A stretch of DNA of 12,282 nucleotides from an uncultured Dorea sp. (GCA_910579925.1 CAJTVY010000070.1:1-12282); one strand, 5' to 3'. Counted from the stretch's first letter, positions 1 through 6,322 are shown. Program-made: numbers and translations. The notes: generated from the sequence alone by a model not told the origin.

Positions 1-1
1 G

Positions 2-30
2 AGTATATCACAACATGCACTTCTTTTCAT
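2..30 (-). promoter_or_regulatory. Possible minus-strand promoter reading out of the left edge
   Basis: On the minus strand ATGAAA (25-30) is separated by 17 bases from TATACT (2-7). Spacing and the -10 fit a vegetative sigma-A promoter, while the -35 is weaker. It would drive whatever lies left of position 1. No ribosome site or gene start is visible, so this is only a matrix-style match. Bases 31-92 hold no other feature that I can support. Confidence 0.3.
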
Positions 31-92
31 TACGGTGTGTTTTGTATCGCTTACATTTTACCTCTTGTGCGAGTGCGCATCCACCCGGAGGG

Positions 93-133
93 TTTTTATA
101 ATATAGGGAACGGAGTTTCCTATATTATAAAAA
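93..133. repeat. AT-rich 18-bp inverted repeat
   Basis: Arms 93-110 and 116-133 are complementary over 18 positions, with one G-T wobble and a 5-base loop (cggag). Each strand of the arms contains TATAAT. It directly follows the rpsR-operon terminator and shares its T-run. It could be a second stabilising hairpin, a back-up terminator or a regulatory palindrome. The role is inferred; only the symmetry is seen. Confidence 0.6.
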
Positions 134-165
134 AGACTGCCAGGAAACCAAATTCCCAACAGTCT
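128..165 (-). terminator. Intrinsic terminator of the rpsF-ssb-rpsR operon
   Basis: Read on the minus strand, AGACTG (160-165 side) pairs with CAGTCT (134-139 side). Inside is a weaker GGAA/TTCC stem, and the 3' side runs straight into six T residues. It sits about 25 bases after the rpsR stop, where an operon terminator is expected. Confidence 0.7.
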
Positions 166-189
166 GTATCTTCCTATATCCGCAGCCAG

Positions 190-456
190 TTACTCCTGAA
201 CGTATGGCATCAAAGCAATATGGCGCGCTCTCTTGATTGCTACCGTGAGCGCTCTCTGATGCTTCGCACAGTTGCCTGTGATTCTTCTAGGAAGAATCTT
301 GCCTCTCTCAGAGATGTACTTTCTTAACTTCGCTACATCCTTGTAGTCGATCTCGTTATTCTCCTTACCGCAGAATACGCATACTTTCTTTCTTCTGCGT
401 CCGCCGCCTCTTCTCTTGAAGCCGCCTTCCGGACGATTGCCTTTATCGTAAGCCAT
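190..456 (-). CDS. rpsR: 30S ribosomal protein S18
   Basis: This is bacterial ribosomal protein bS18, which pairs with S6 on the platform of the 30S subunit and contacts 16S rRNA. The 88-residue length is normal. A basic Gly/Arg-rich N-terminus (residues 11-24) precedes the S18 core. Cys26, Cys29, Cys63 and His66 form a CxxC...CxxH set, so this is the zinc-binding (C+) form rather than the cysteine-free type. The core signature ISERGKILPRRITG lies at about 48-61. The ATG at 456 follows GAGGAGG at good spacing. It is the last gene of the rpsF-ssb-rpsR operon, 63 bases after ssb, and is followed by an intrinsic terminator. Identification is secure. Confidence 0.97.
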   Translation of the reverse strand: MAYDKGNRPEGGFKRRGGGRRRKKVCVFCGKENNEIDYKDVAKLRKYISERGKILPRRITGNCAKHQRALTVAIKRARHIALMPYVQE

Positions 457-519
457 GGTTATTACCTCCTCGTCTCAATTTCAATAAAGCCCTGCGTCGC
501 TCTTTGCTCTGCCCGGGAC

Positions 520-966
520 CTAATTAAACGGTAATTCTTCATCAATTCCATCAGGAATATTCATGAAGCCGTCACCCGCATCCGAAACAGGCGCTGGTGC
601 CGGTGATGGCGCTGAACGGAAACCTCCGGCATTGGCGTCGCTTACCGCCTTGCTCTCGGCAAATTCCTGCTCTTCCACTACAACCTCCGTGGTGTAGACC
701 TTCACGCCGTCCTTGTTGGTATAGCTTCCGGTCTGGATCCGTCCGCTAATTACGACTTTAAGTCCCTGGCGGTAGAATCTCTCAGCGTGCTCCGCCGCCT
801 TCCCAAACGCCACGCAATTGATAAAATCTGCGCTGGCTTCCCCGTCTCTCTTGAACCTGCGGTCAACGGCAAGGGTATATCTTGCAATTGCAAGAGAATT
901 CTCTCCTTGTGAATATCTTACTTCCGGATCTCTTGTCAGGCGTCCCATCAAAATTACTTTATTCAT
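520..966 (-). CDS. ssb: Single-stranded DNA-binding protein
   Basis: SSB coats single-stranded DNA as a tetramer during replication, repair and recombination. The first ~105 residues are the OB fold, opening MNKVILMGRLTRDPEVRYS with the family motif DFINCVAFGKAAE in the middle. A Pro/Ala/Gly-rich linker (about 112-135) leads to the acidic tip DEELPF at 142-147, which recruits partner proteins. One Asn follows the tip Phe, so Phe is not the terminal residue. The 148-residue length is a little shorter than many Firmicute SSBs (~160-170) because of the short linker. The start has an AGAGG ribosome site. It lies 21 bases after rpsF, the classic arrangement for the main housekeeping copy. Confidence 0.96.
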   Translation of the reverse strand: MNKVILMGRLTRDPEVRYSQGENSLAIARYTLAVDRRFKRDGEASADFINCVAFGKAAEHAERFYRQGLKVVISGRIQTGSYTNKDGVKVYTTEVVVEEQEFAESKAVSDANAGGFRSAPSPAPAPVSDAGDGFMNIPDGIDEELPFN

Positions 967-987
967 ATAAATACCTCTACTTCCTGC

Positions 988-1275
988 TTATGCATCCTGT
1001 CTGACGCATAAATACCTAATAACGTTGTCCATAATGCGGATTCTCTGTTCAATCTCGCTCGGAACGTCAGCTTCGGCCTCGAAGTGGATGAAATAGTAGT
1101 ATGCTTCTCTCATCTTCTGAATCTCGTAAGCTAATCTTCTCTTACCCCATTCATCGACATCGGAGATCTGGCCGCCGAAGCGCTCTACTAACGCCTTCAC
1201 CTTCTCGACTACCTGTGCTCTCTCGTCATCTTCGATCTTTGCACTGACAACAACAGCTAATTCATATTTGTTCAT
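988..1275 (-). CDS. rpsF: 30S ribosomal protein S6
   Basis: This is ribosomal protein bS6, the partner of S18 in the 30S platform. The 95-residue ferredoxin-like protein begins MNKYELAVVVSAKIEDDE and carries the family motif DEWGKRRLAYEIQKMREAYY at about 41-60. The C-terminus IRYLCVRQDA closes without the acidic Glu tail seen in enterobacteria. A strong AAGGAGGTG ribosome site precedes the ATG. It is the first gene of the operon and has its own promoter (1404-1432) and a ~120-base leader. In many bacteria the S6:S18 complex binds such a leader and represses the operon; whether this leader does so is untested here. Confidence 0.97.
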   Translation of the reverse strand: MNKYELAVVVSAKIEDDERAQVVEKVKALVERFGGQISDVDEWGKRRLAYEIQKMREAYYYFIHFEAEADVPSEIEQRIRIMDNVIRYLCVRQDA

Positions 1276-1359
1276 GTCGTCTCTGCACCTCCTTCTGGTC
1301 TTCTGGCCCCCGCTCTTTACTTGAACCGCTTTTACAGTCCCTTATGCAGGAGCAAGGAT

Positions 1360-1383
1360 ATCTGCCTTCTGTAACTGGCAGAT
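1360..1383 (-). promoter_or_regulatory. Stem in the rpsF 5' leader, candidate S6:S18 autoregulatory region
   Basis: Within the predicted rpsF leader the minus strand forms a perfect 7-bp stem, ATCTGCC (1377-1383 side) with GGCAGAT (1360-1366 side), around a 10-base loop. The leader continues to 1276 with GC-rich sequence. Autoregulatory S6:S18 leaders are known at this locus in many bacteria. I did not recognise the diagnostic CCG bulge with certainty, so the assignment rests mostly on position. Confidence 0.35.
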
Positions 1384-1403
1384 TCATTGTATCACGGATT
1401 ACT

Positions 1404-1432
1404 ATGATATCATACTCCATGGCTTGTTTCAA
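1404..1432 (-). promoter_or_regulatory. Promoter of the rpsF-ssb-rpsR operon
   Basis: TTGAAA (1427-1432, minus strand), a 17-base spacer and TATCAT (1404-1409) make a good sigma-A promoter. The -35 box overlaps the DUF951 stop codon. Transcription would begin near 1397 and give a leader of about 120 bases, so the operon is separable from the sortase-DUF951 pair upstream. Confidence 0.55.
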
Positions 1433-1440
1433 GCCTTTTT
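1421..1440 (+). other. Short hairpin with T-run at the DUF951 3' end
   Basis: GGCTTG (1421-1426) pairs with CAAGCC (1430-1435) around a TTT loop, and five Ts follow on the plus strand. As a terminator it would stop plus-strand transcription, yet no plus-strand gene is near. On the minus strand the T-run is on the wrong side. It may block antisense transcription into DUF951 and sortase, or be incidental. Confidence 0.35.
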
Positions 1441-1626
1441 ACGCAAATCCTTCGTGTTTTTTTCCACAAGTTTCCTGGCGATCATGATCTGATGTCCGCA
1501 TCCTAAGCATTTCAGACGGAAATCTGCCCCGACCCTTAAGATCTCCCACTCCCGGCTCCCGCAAGGGTGCTGCTTTTTCAGCGTCACCACGTCGCCGACT
1601 TCATACACATAATCTTTTCTCATCAT
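1429..1626 (-). CDS. DUF951 family small protein (YyzM-like)
   Basis: This is a 65-residue protein of the DUF951 family, found in Firmicutes and often near rpsF-ssb-rpsR or ychF; its function is not known. The visible hallmarks are a YEVGDVVTLKKQHPCGSREWE segment (residues 9-27, split here as GDVVTLKKQHPCG), then LKCLGCGHQI with a second Cys pair (CxxC), and a basic C-terminus. The Cys set (one in HPCG, two in CLGC) suggests a small metal- or nucleic-acid-binding fold, which is an inference. The ATG overlaps the sortase stop as ATGA, so it is translationally coupled to that gene. A second ATG follows immediately and could be the real start. The ribosome site is GAGGGG. Confidence 0.85.
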   Translation of the reverse strand: MMRKDYVYEVGDVVTLKKQHPCGSREWEILRVGADFRLKCLGCGHQIMIARKLVEKNTKDLRKKA

Positions 1627-2600
1627 TCATTCCCCTCTTTGACTCTTACTCCCCGGACTACAAAACGGTGATCATTATTCGCACTGGTACAGGTGGAAAG
1701 CGTTACAATCGTGTCCCCTGTCGTTACCTCAATCCCAGTGTCATACATCGCCACTTCTTTCGTCATATTCAGAAACTTCTGATAATCATCATTAGTCGGA
1801 AAATCCGTCAGATAGGTATCCGACGTATCCAGCACCTCTCCCACTGAATAGATGTGATAAACCAGTTCCTGGCCGTCCGGCGTATAGATGTAAAAATACG
1901 GATTCGCCTCCCAGAACGCCTGATCCTTATAGTCCTCCAGATGCCGGAACATGGAACCGTCGTTCATGTAATGTCCGTACAGAATCGAGTTCTCATCCAG
2001 AAATCCTGCGCTGTTGTCCACATTTAAGAAAATCGTACCCAGTGTGTTCTCATTTGCCGAAAATGTTTTGTGCAGATATTCTTCATTATCTTTCCCCTGT
2101 ACCACCGGATAATTAATGGCCGCCGGTTCCGGGTCAAACCTGATCCATGCCACTGTATCTGGATTCAGCGCAAGCAGTTCGTCAAAGTTCACCTGAAACC
2201 TGGGACCGTCTTCCTTTTTTTCATTCTGAAGAGCCAGATCCCGGATCTTATCATACTCGCTTCTTCCCTCATAATAACCTTTACAGATCTTAATAAGCTG
2301 AAATGCGGATATACAGAATACCAGAAAAGCAAGCGCCATAATGACATTCGCCGCCAGATTTTTCTGTTTCCTTCTTTTTCTCCCTCTACGGCTTCCCGCT
2401 CCTGTCTCGCCGTCAGTTCTCTCTTTTTTCCCGCCGGAGGGTCTTCTAATCTCGCTTCTGCCGCCCCTTTCGTCGGATGATCTTTTTCCTTCGCTCCTGA
2501 TGCGGATACTCTTCCCGTCCGCTCCGCGCTTTGCAATGCTTCTGCCATCCGGCCTTCTGCCGCTCTTTCCCTTACTGCTCTTGATTTTAATTTCTTCCAT
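1623..2600 (-). CDS. srtB: Class B sortase, membrane anchored
   Basis: Class B sortases are membrane cysteine transpeptidases that cleave an NPxTG-like motif and attach surface proteins to peptidoglycan or pilin. I start the gene at ATG 2600 because an AGAGGAG ribosome site lies just upstream. The frame stays open to 2702 but without such a site. The 325-residue product has a strongly basic, disordered cytosolic N-terminus (1-80), one membrane segment (about 84-104) and a class B catalytic domain (about 135-322). His210 (in LYGH), Cys304 (in TLSTC) and Arg312 form the catalytic triad. YMNDGSMF after the His is typical of the SrtB group. No substrate with a sorting signal is in the window. It overlaps DUF951 by 4 bases. 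Confidence 0.9.
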   Translation of the reverse strand: MEEIKIKSSKGKSGRRPDGRSIAKRGADGKSIRIRSEGKRSSDERGGRSEIRRPSGGKKERTDGETGAGSRRGRKRRKQKNLAANVIMALAFLVFCISAFQLIKICKGYYEGRSEYDKIRDLALQNEKKEDGPRFQVNFDELLALNPDTVAWIRFDPEPAAINYPVVQGKDNEEYLHKTFSANENTLGTIFLNVDNSAGFLDENSILYGHYMNDGSMFRHLEDYKDQAFWEANPYFYIYTPDGQELVYHIYSVGEVLDTSDTYLTDFPTNDDYQKFLNMTKEVAMYDTGIEVTTGDTIVTLSTCTSANNDHRFVVRGVRVKEGNE

Positions 2601-2739
2601 ATCCTGCTCCTCTATACATAAATGACACTTTATTGCACAAAAGCCGCCTTGCTTATGAAAATTTATTCTGCGGAGTTTCACCAGATATAATGTGGTCAGC
2701 ACACTAGCATATGTAAAAGCTTACTTCCGCCCGCGCTCC

Positions 2740-4032
2740 TCACTTCTGCTCCATAATCTCCACAATCGTTCTCTCCGTCCCGGTCATTCCCGGTGATGCG
2801 ATCATTCCCATATGCCGCATCGTATCCTCGGGCGTCTTCCCGTTGATTCCATGGATACTTTCAATACAGACGCCTGTAAGGGCAAGATCTACTGCCCGAA
2901 ACGCCGCATCCACCGCCACAATCCCTTTCATCGTACATCCATGGTTTCCACCGTCACAGATCATTCCGGTCAGACCGCTGGCCATATTCTGAATCACTCT
3001 GCCAATCGCTTCTTCATTCCCGCCTCTCATAAAAGCAAGCCCGCACGCCATTCCCGTTCCGGCGGCAATGCCGCAGCCGCAGAACGCAGAAAGCCTTCCC
3101 GAATATTCTTTGATATACATGGTGATCAGATAACTGAGCGCAGCCGCCCGAAGAAGCTTCGCCTCGTCCATTCCATTCCCATCCGCTTTATACTGTGCCA
3201 CTAAAGGCATCGTGGCAATAATTCCATGGGCTCCGCTTCCTGTAATACTCATGGCCGGCCGGCCAAGCCCAAGCACCCTGGCTTCAATAGCGCCGTTACA
3301 CAATAACTGAGCCGTTTTCAATACGTCCTTTGAGATAAGGCCGTCTCCATTGTCCTTCAGAAGACGTCTTGTTATCACTGCCCGCCCGGATGCAATTCCC
3401 TCTTCCAGAAGTTCCTGGTTCATAGAGAATGCCTCTTGAATGAAAGAAATCTCCTCTTCAGGGACTTCCTCTACATAACGTAGGATTTCATGCAGCGAAT
3501 AGCGATGTATGACCGGAACTGCCGGTCCAGAATCTGTTTCCTGTGCATCCTCTTTCCCGTTATCTTCTTCCTCATAAATCTTCTCTCCATTTTTTTCTAT
3601 GGAAACAATATGAGTATGGCTATCCCGGATATGCACCGTACAACTATCCTGTCTGGTTTCCACCGTCGCATCAATCGTAATCTCTGAACCGATATGATCG
3701 AGAACCGCCTCGATCAGTCCGCGTTCTACCATCCCTGCCGCCTTCGCATCATCCTCATCTGTAATATCCGCAAGAGATTCCAGTCCCTTCTTCGCGTCTG
3801 CTGCCACTGCGCCTAATGCCGCCGCATACAGATTCCCGAAATTAGACGAATTGGGAATTCCACAAGTAAATGCGTTTTTATACATTCCCGAATTCAACGC
3901 AACCTGTACCTTTGTAATCTCACCCGACGTATAGGTTCTCGCACTTGCAACCGCAAACGCAATGGCTCCCGGCTCCGTCACGCCGAGAGCCGGTTTCATA
4001 TCTTCTTTAATTAATCTGGTCAATTCCTTCAT
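2740..4032 (-). CDS. Serine dehydratase alpha / L-cysteine desulfidase-like Fe-S protein (UPF0597, CyuA-like)
   Basis: The family includes L-cysteine desulfidase (CdsB, CyuA/YhaM), which breaks cysteine into pyruvate, ammonia and sulfide with a [4Fe-4S] cluster, and it is related to the alpha domain of serine dehydratase. The 430-residue start MKEL at 4032 is preferred over ATG 4080, because a good -10 box lies only about 15 bases before 4080. Cluster-type cysteines are visible: Cys318/Cys320, Cys330, Cys359 and Cys366, the last pair in CDGGNHGC. SITGSGAHG (262-270) is a family glycine motif. The N-terminal motif reads PALGVTEPGA, whereas characterised desulfidases have Cys at the Val18 position, thought to be catalytic. 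The substrate is therefore open: a serine or other beta-elimination substrate is possible. It is transcribed alone from its own promoter. Confidence 0.8.
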   Translation of the reverse strand: MKELTRLIKEDMKPALGVTEPGAIAFAVASARTYTSGEITKVQVALNSGMYKNAFTCGIPNSSNFGNLYAAALGAVAADAKKGLESLADITDEDDAKAAGMVERGLIEAVLDHIGSEITIDATVETRQDSCTVHIRDSHTHIVSIEKNGEKIYEEEDNGKEDAQETDSGPAVPVIHRYSLHEILRYVEEVPEEEISFIQEAFSMNQELLEEGIASGRAVITRRLLKDNGDGLISKDVLKTAQLLCNGAIEARVLGLGRPAMSITGSGAHGIIATMPLVAQYKADGNGMDEAKLLRAAALSYLITMYIKEYSGRLSAFCGCGIAAGTGMACGLAFMRGGNEEAIGRVIQNMASGLTGMICDGGNHGCTMKGIVAVDAAFRAVDLALTGVCIESIHGINGKTPEDTMRHMGMIASPGMTGTERTIVEIMEQK

Positions 4033-4095
4033 ATTCTTATACTTCCATCTTAGTATACGCAATCTGCGTCCCTGTATCATGGTTCCTGGTAATGT

Positions 4096-4125
4096 ATTAT
4101 ATCACGAACCTGCTTTGTATGAAAG
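4096..4125 (-). promoter_or_regulatory. Promoter of the desulfidase-like gene
   Basis: On the minus strand a perfect TATAAT (4096-4101) is preceded at 18 bases by CTTTCA (4120-4125), a weak -35. The predicted start of transcription near 4089 falls just before ATG 4080. That supports ATG 4032 as the true gene start, with a leader of ~57 bases. Confidence 0.5.
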
Positions 4126-4162
4126 CGTTTAAAAACTTTATATATTTTTTATCGGCAATTTA

Positions 4163-4190
4163 TTGACTTTCCCTTCATACGGCGTATCAT
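4163..4190 (+). promoter_or_regulatory. Promoter of the zinc-ribbon/DUF5685/J-domain cassette
   Basis: TTGACT (4163-4168), a 16-base spacer and TATCAT (4185-4190) form a good sigma-A promoter. The predicted start is near 4197, placing the palindrome at 4216-4236 inside the leader, about 20-40 bases into the transcript. It is divergent from the promoter at 4096-4125. Confidence 0.6.
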
Positions 4191-4215
4191 GGAATTAAAC
4201 TTACAGGGCATGCTT

Positions 4216-4236
4216 TACCCCTGTACCCCTGGGGTA
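4216..4236. promoter_or_regulatory. C/G-tract palindrome, possible operator (CsoR/RcnR-like)
   Basis: TACCCCTG occurs twice in tandem (4216-4223 and 4224-4231), and the second copy opens a perfect palindrome TACCCC-T-GGGGTA (4224-4236). CsoR/RcnR-family metal or formaldehyde sensors bind C/G-tract dyads of this general form. The position between promoter and ribosome site would suit repression. No CsoR-type regulator is in the window, so the assignment is by shape only. It could instead be a leader hairpin. Confidence 0.35.
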
Positions 4237-4256
4237 TCATTAGGAGGTTGATTTAC

Positions 4257-4652
4257 GTGAAAGAAAAACTGATTCGATTTATGTACGGCCGGTATGGAAT
4301 GGATTCTCTCGGCAAATTTACAATTATTACAGGACTGATCGCCATGATCCTGGCGGGATGGAACAACAGCATGATCCTGTCCCTTTTATCCTGGGCCTGT
4401 ATCATCTATTCTTATTTCCGTATGTTTTCCAGGAATATTTATAAGCGTTCCTCGGAAAACCAATGGTATCTGAATAAGACCTGCAAGTTCAGAACTTTCG
4501 TATACAGGCAGAAGAACTTACTTGCGCAGCGCAAGACTCACCACATCTACAAATGCCCTGCATGCCGCCAGAAGATCCGTATTCCAAGAGGCAAAGGACG
4601 TATTGAGATCCGGTGTCCGAAGTGCAGCGCCACATTTATTAAGAATAGCTAA
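4257..4652 (+). CDS. Small two-TM membrane protein with C-terminal zinc ribbon
   Basis: I chose GTG 4257 as start because AGGAGG (4242-4247) lies 9 bases before it; TTG 4248 directly abuts the ribosome site and is unlikely. The 131-residue product has two hydrophobic segments (about 18-34 and 38-54) with a very short turn. A basic linker rich in Arg/Lys/Tyr follows (57-97), then a zinc ribbon: Cys100-xx-Cys103 and Cys120-xx-Cys123 in CPAC...CPKC. The ribbon would face the cytosol if both ends are inside. No enzymatic domain is seen and I do not recognise a characterised homologue. It heads the plus-strand cassette, 20 bases before the DUF5685 gene, so co-transcription is likely. Confidence 0.8.
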   Translation: MKEKLIRFMYGRYGMDSLGKFTIITGLIAMILAGWNNSMILSLLSWACIIYSYFRMFSRNIYKRSSENQWYLNKTCKFRTFVYRQKNLLAQRKTHHIYKCPACRQKIRIPRGKGRIEIRCPKCSATFIKNS

Positions 4653-4672
4653 AAGAGCAGACGAGGTTTCTG

Positions 4673-5524
4673 ATGTTTGGATATATTGCAATCAACAAGG
4701 CGGAGATGAAATTCAAGGATTACGACATGTACCATTCCTACTACTGCGGCCTATGCAAATGCTTAAAGGAACGCCATGGAATCCGCGGACAGGTAACTCT
4801 GTCGTTTGACATGACGTTTCTGATCGTACTTCTCACCGGTCTTTACGAGCCGGAAACCAGGACAGAGTCGGTAAACTGCATTGCACACCCTCTGGAAAAA
4901 CATACGGCAAGAACCAATGAATTTACAGAGTATGCGGCTTCTGTCAATCTTATTTTATCCTATTTCAAATGCAAAGATGACTGGGAGGATGCCAGAAGCC
5001 GCAAGGGATATCTCGCCGCAAGGCTTCTGACCCCAGAGATGAAGAAGATCCTGACGCAATATCCCGCCAAAGTCTTTGCCGTTTCATCCAACTTAAAACG
5101 GCTGTCCGCCCTGGAACGGCAGAACGAACAGGACATCGACCGGATGGCAGGACTTTTCGGAAATATTATGGCAGAGCTTTTCGTCTGCCGCCAGGACGAG
5201 TGGGAATCTTCCCTCAGAAGGATCGGTTTCTTCCTGGGCAAATTCATCTACCTGATGGATGCCTATGAGGACGTGGCAGAAGATATCCAGTCCGGCAATT
5301 ACAACCCTTTCAAGGAAGCATACAAAAGCGACCCCGATTTCTCCGAGAACTGCCGCAGGCTTCTGACGATGATGATGGCAGAATGTTCAAGAGAATTCGA
5401 AAAACTTCCGATTCTCTTGCATACTGACATTCTTCGTAATATACTATATTCTGGTGTCTGGAGCCGTTACACCCATGTAACAGAATTCAGGAAGCATTCT
5501 GTAAACGAGAAGGATAGACCATAA
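4673..5524 (+). CDS. DUF5685 family protein
   Basis: This 283-residue protein matches my recollection of DUF5685, an uncharacterised Firmicute family with the N-terminal signature MFGYI...YYCGLCKCLKE. A Cys set at Cys25, Cys28, Cys30 and Cys69-xx-His72 looks metal-binding. The remainder is predicted to be mostly helical. Two Asp/Glu-rich motifs, DDWED (102-106) and DAYEDVAED (196-204), are about 95 residues apart. That resembles the paired Asp-rich motifs of all-alpha isoprenoid synthases, but similarity of motif is not proof of activity. No signal peptide or clear membrane segment is present, although 46-57 is hydrophobic. GAGG precedes the ATG by 7 bases. It lies between the zinc-ribbon gene and the J-domain gene (26 bases), which suggests a joint role or chaperone dependence. 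Confidence 0.75.
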   Translation: MFGYIAINKAEMKFKDYDMYHSYYCGLCKCLKERHGIRGQVTLSFDMTFLIVLLTGLYEPETRTESVNCIAHPLEKHTARTNEFTEYAASVNLILSYFKCKDDWEDARSRKGYLAARLLTPEMKKILTQYPAKVFAVSSNLKRLSALERQNEQDIDRMAGLFGNIMAELFVCRQDEWESSLRRIGFFLGKFIYLMDAYEDVAEDIQSGNYNPFKEAYKSDPDFSENCRRLLTMMMAECSREFEKLPILLHTDILRNILYSGVWSRYTHVTEFRKHSVNEKDRP

Positions 5525-5550
5525 TATTTTTCAGATTCAGGAGAAGAGAC

Positions 5551-6225
5551 ATGACAGACCCTTACAGCGTTCTGGGTATTCCTCGGGGCGCATCTGACGA
5601 AGAGATAAAAAAGGCATATCGGAACTTAAGCCGTAAATATCATCCGGATGCCAATATTAACAATCCCAATAAAGACCAGGCGGAAGCCCGGTTCAAGGAA
5701 GTCCAGCAGGCTTACCGGCAGATCATGCAGGAGAGGGAATACCAGGATTCCGATTCTTACGGCGGATTCGGAAATTTCCGCGGTTTCAACGCCCAATACC
5801 AGCAGGCGGCCTCTGATGGCAATGAGACGGAAGAAGACCTCCATATGAAAGCAGCGGCCAACTTTATTAACAGCCGGCATTACCGCGAGGCACTGAATCT
5901 GCTGAATGGAATCAAAACACGGAACGCATGCTGGTTTTATTATAGTTCGCTGGCTAATTCTGGCATTGGAAATAACGCCATTGCTCTGCAGCATGCACAG
6001 GAAGCCTGCCGTCTGGAACCCGGTAATCTGCAGTACCAGTTTCTTTTACATCGTTTTGAAAGCGGCGGGACCTGGTATCAGCAGCGTCAAGGTCCATATC
6101 AGACCACGTTTTCGGGCGGCGGCGACTGGTGTACGAAACTCTGTATCGCAAATATAATCTGTAACATGTGCTGCGGCAGCGGTTACTGCTGCGGCGGCGG
6201 TGGAATGCCGGGAGGGTATATATAA
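5551..6225 (+). CDS. J-domain protein with TPR-like middle and Cys/Gly-rich tail
   Basis: Residues 3-65 form a J-domain with the HPD motif at 31-33, which stimulates the ATPase of a DnaK/Hsp70. The DnaJ Gly/Phe region is replaced by a short GGFGNFRGF stretch (71-79). There is no CxxCxGxG zinc finger or substrate-binding beta domain, so this is a type III J-protein, not DnaJ itself (224 residues versus about 380). Residues 95-165 look like two TPR-type helical repeats (YREALNLLNG, AIALQHAQEACRLEPGN). The C-terminus has seven cysteines between 194 and 214 with poly-Gly (CCGSGYCCGGGG), which may bind metal or be lipid-modified; that is inferred. An AGGAGA site precedes the ATG. It is likely co-transcribed with DUF5685 as its dedicated co-chaperone. 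Confidence 0.85.
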   Translation: MTDPYSVLGIPRGASDEEIKKAYRNLSRKYHPDANINNPNKDQAEARFKEVQQAYRQIMQEREYQDSDSYGGFGNFRGFNAQYQQAASDGNETEEDLHMKAAANFINSRHYREALNLLNGIKTRNACWFYYSSLANSGIGNNAIALQHAQEACRLEPGNLQYQFLLHRFESGGTWYQQRQGPYQTTFSGGGDWCTKLCIANIICNMCCGSGYCCGGGGMPGGYI

Positions 6226-6261
6226 CCCTTAAGCAGCGCTTATTTCTTTCATATGATACCT

Positions 6262-6283
6262 GGGGCAAAATACCTTCTGCCCC
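6262..6283 (+). other. Hairpin between the J-domain and flavodoxin genes
   Basis: GGGGCA (6262-6267) pairs with TGCCCC (6278-6283) around a 10-base loop. No T-run follows, only CACATCTTTATATT, so at best it is a weak or partial terminator, or an mRNA-processing or stabilising hairpin that lets the flavodoxin be expressed separately. Confidence 0.35.
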
Positions 6284-6322
6284 CACATCTTTATATTAAA
6301 TCAGGAGAAAAGGAGTGGAGCC

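Noticed and set aside
2601..2702. N-terminal extension of the sortase to ATG 2702
   Set aside because: There is no ribosome site, and a clear AGAGGAG precedes ATG 2600.
4033..4080. Upstream ATG 4080 for the desulfidase-like gene
   Set aside because: The likely transcription start lies within about 10 bases of it, leaving no room for a ribosome site; ATG 4032 begins at the conserved N-terminus.
4248..4250. TTG start for the zinc-ribbon protein
   Set aside because: It abuts the AGGAGG ribosome site with no spacing; GTG 4257 is at 9 bases.
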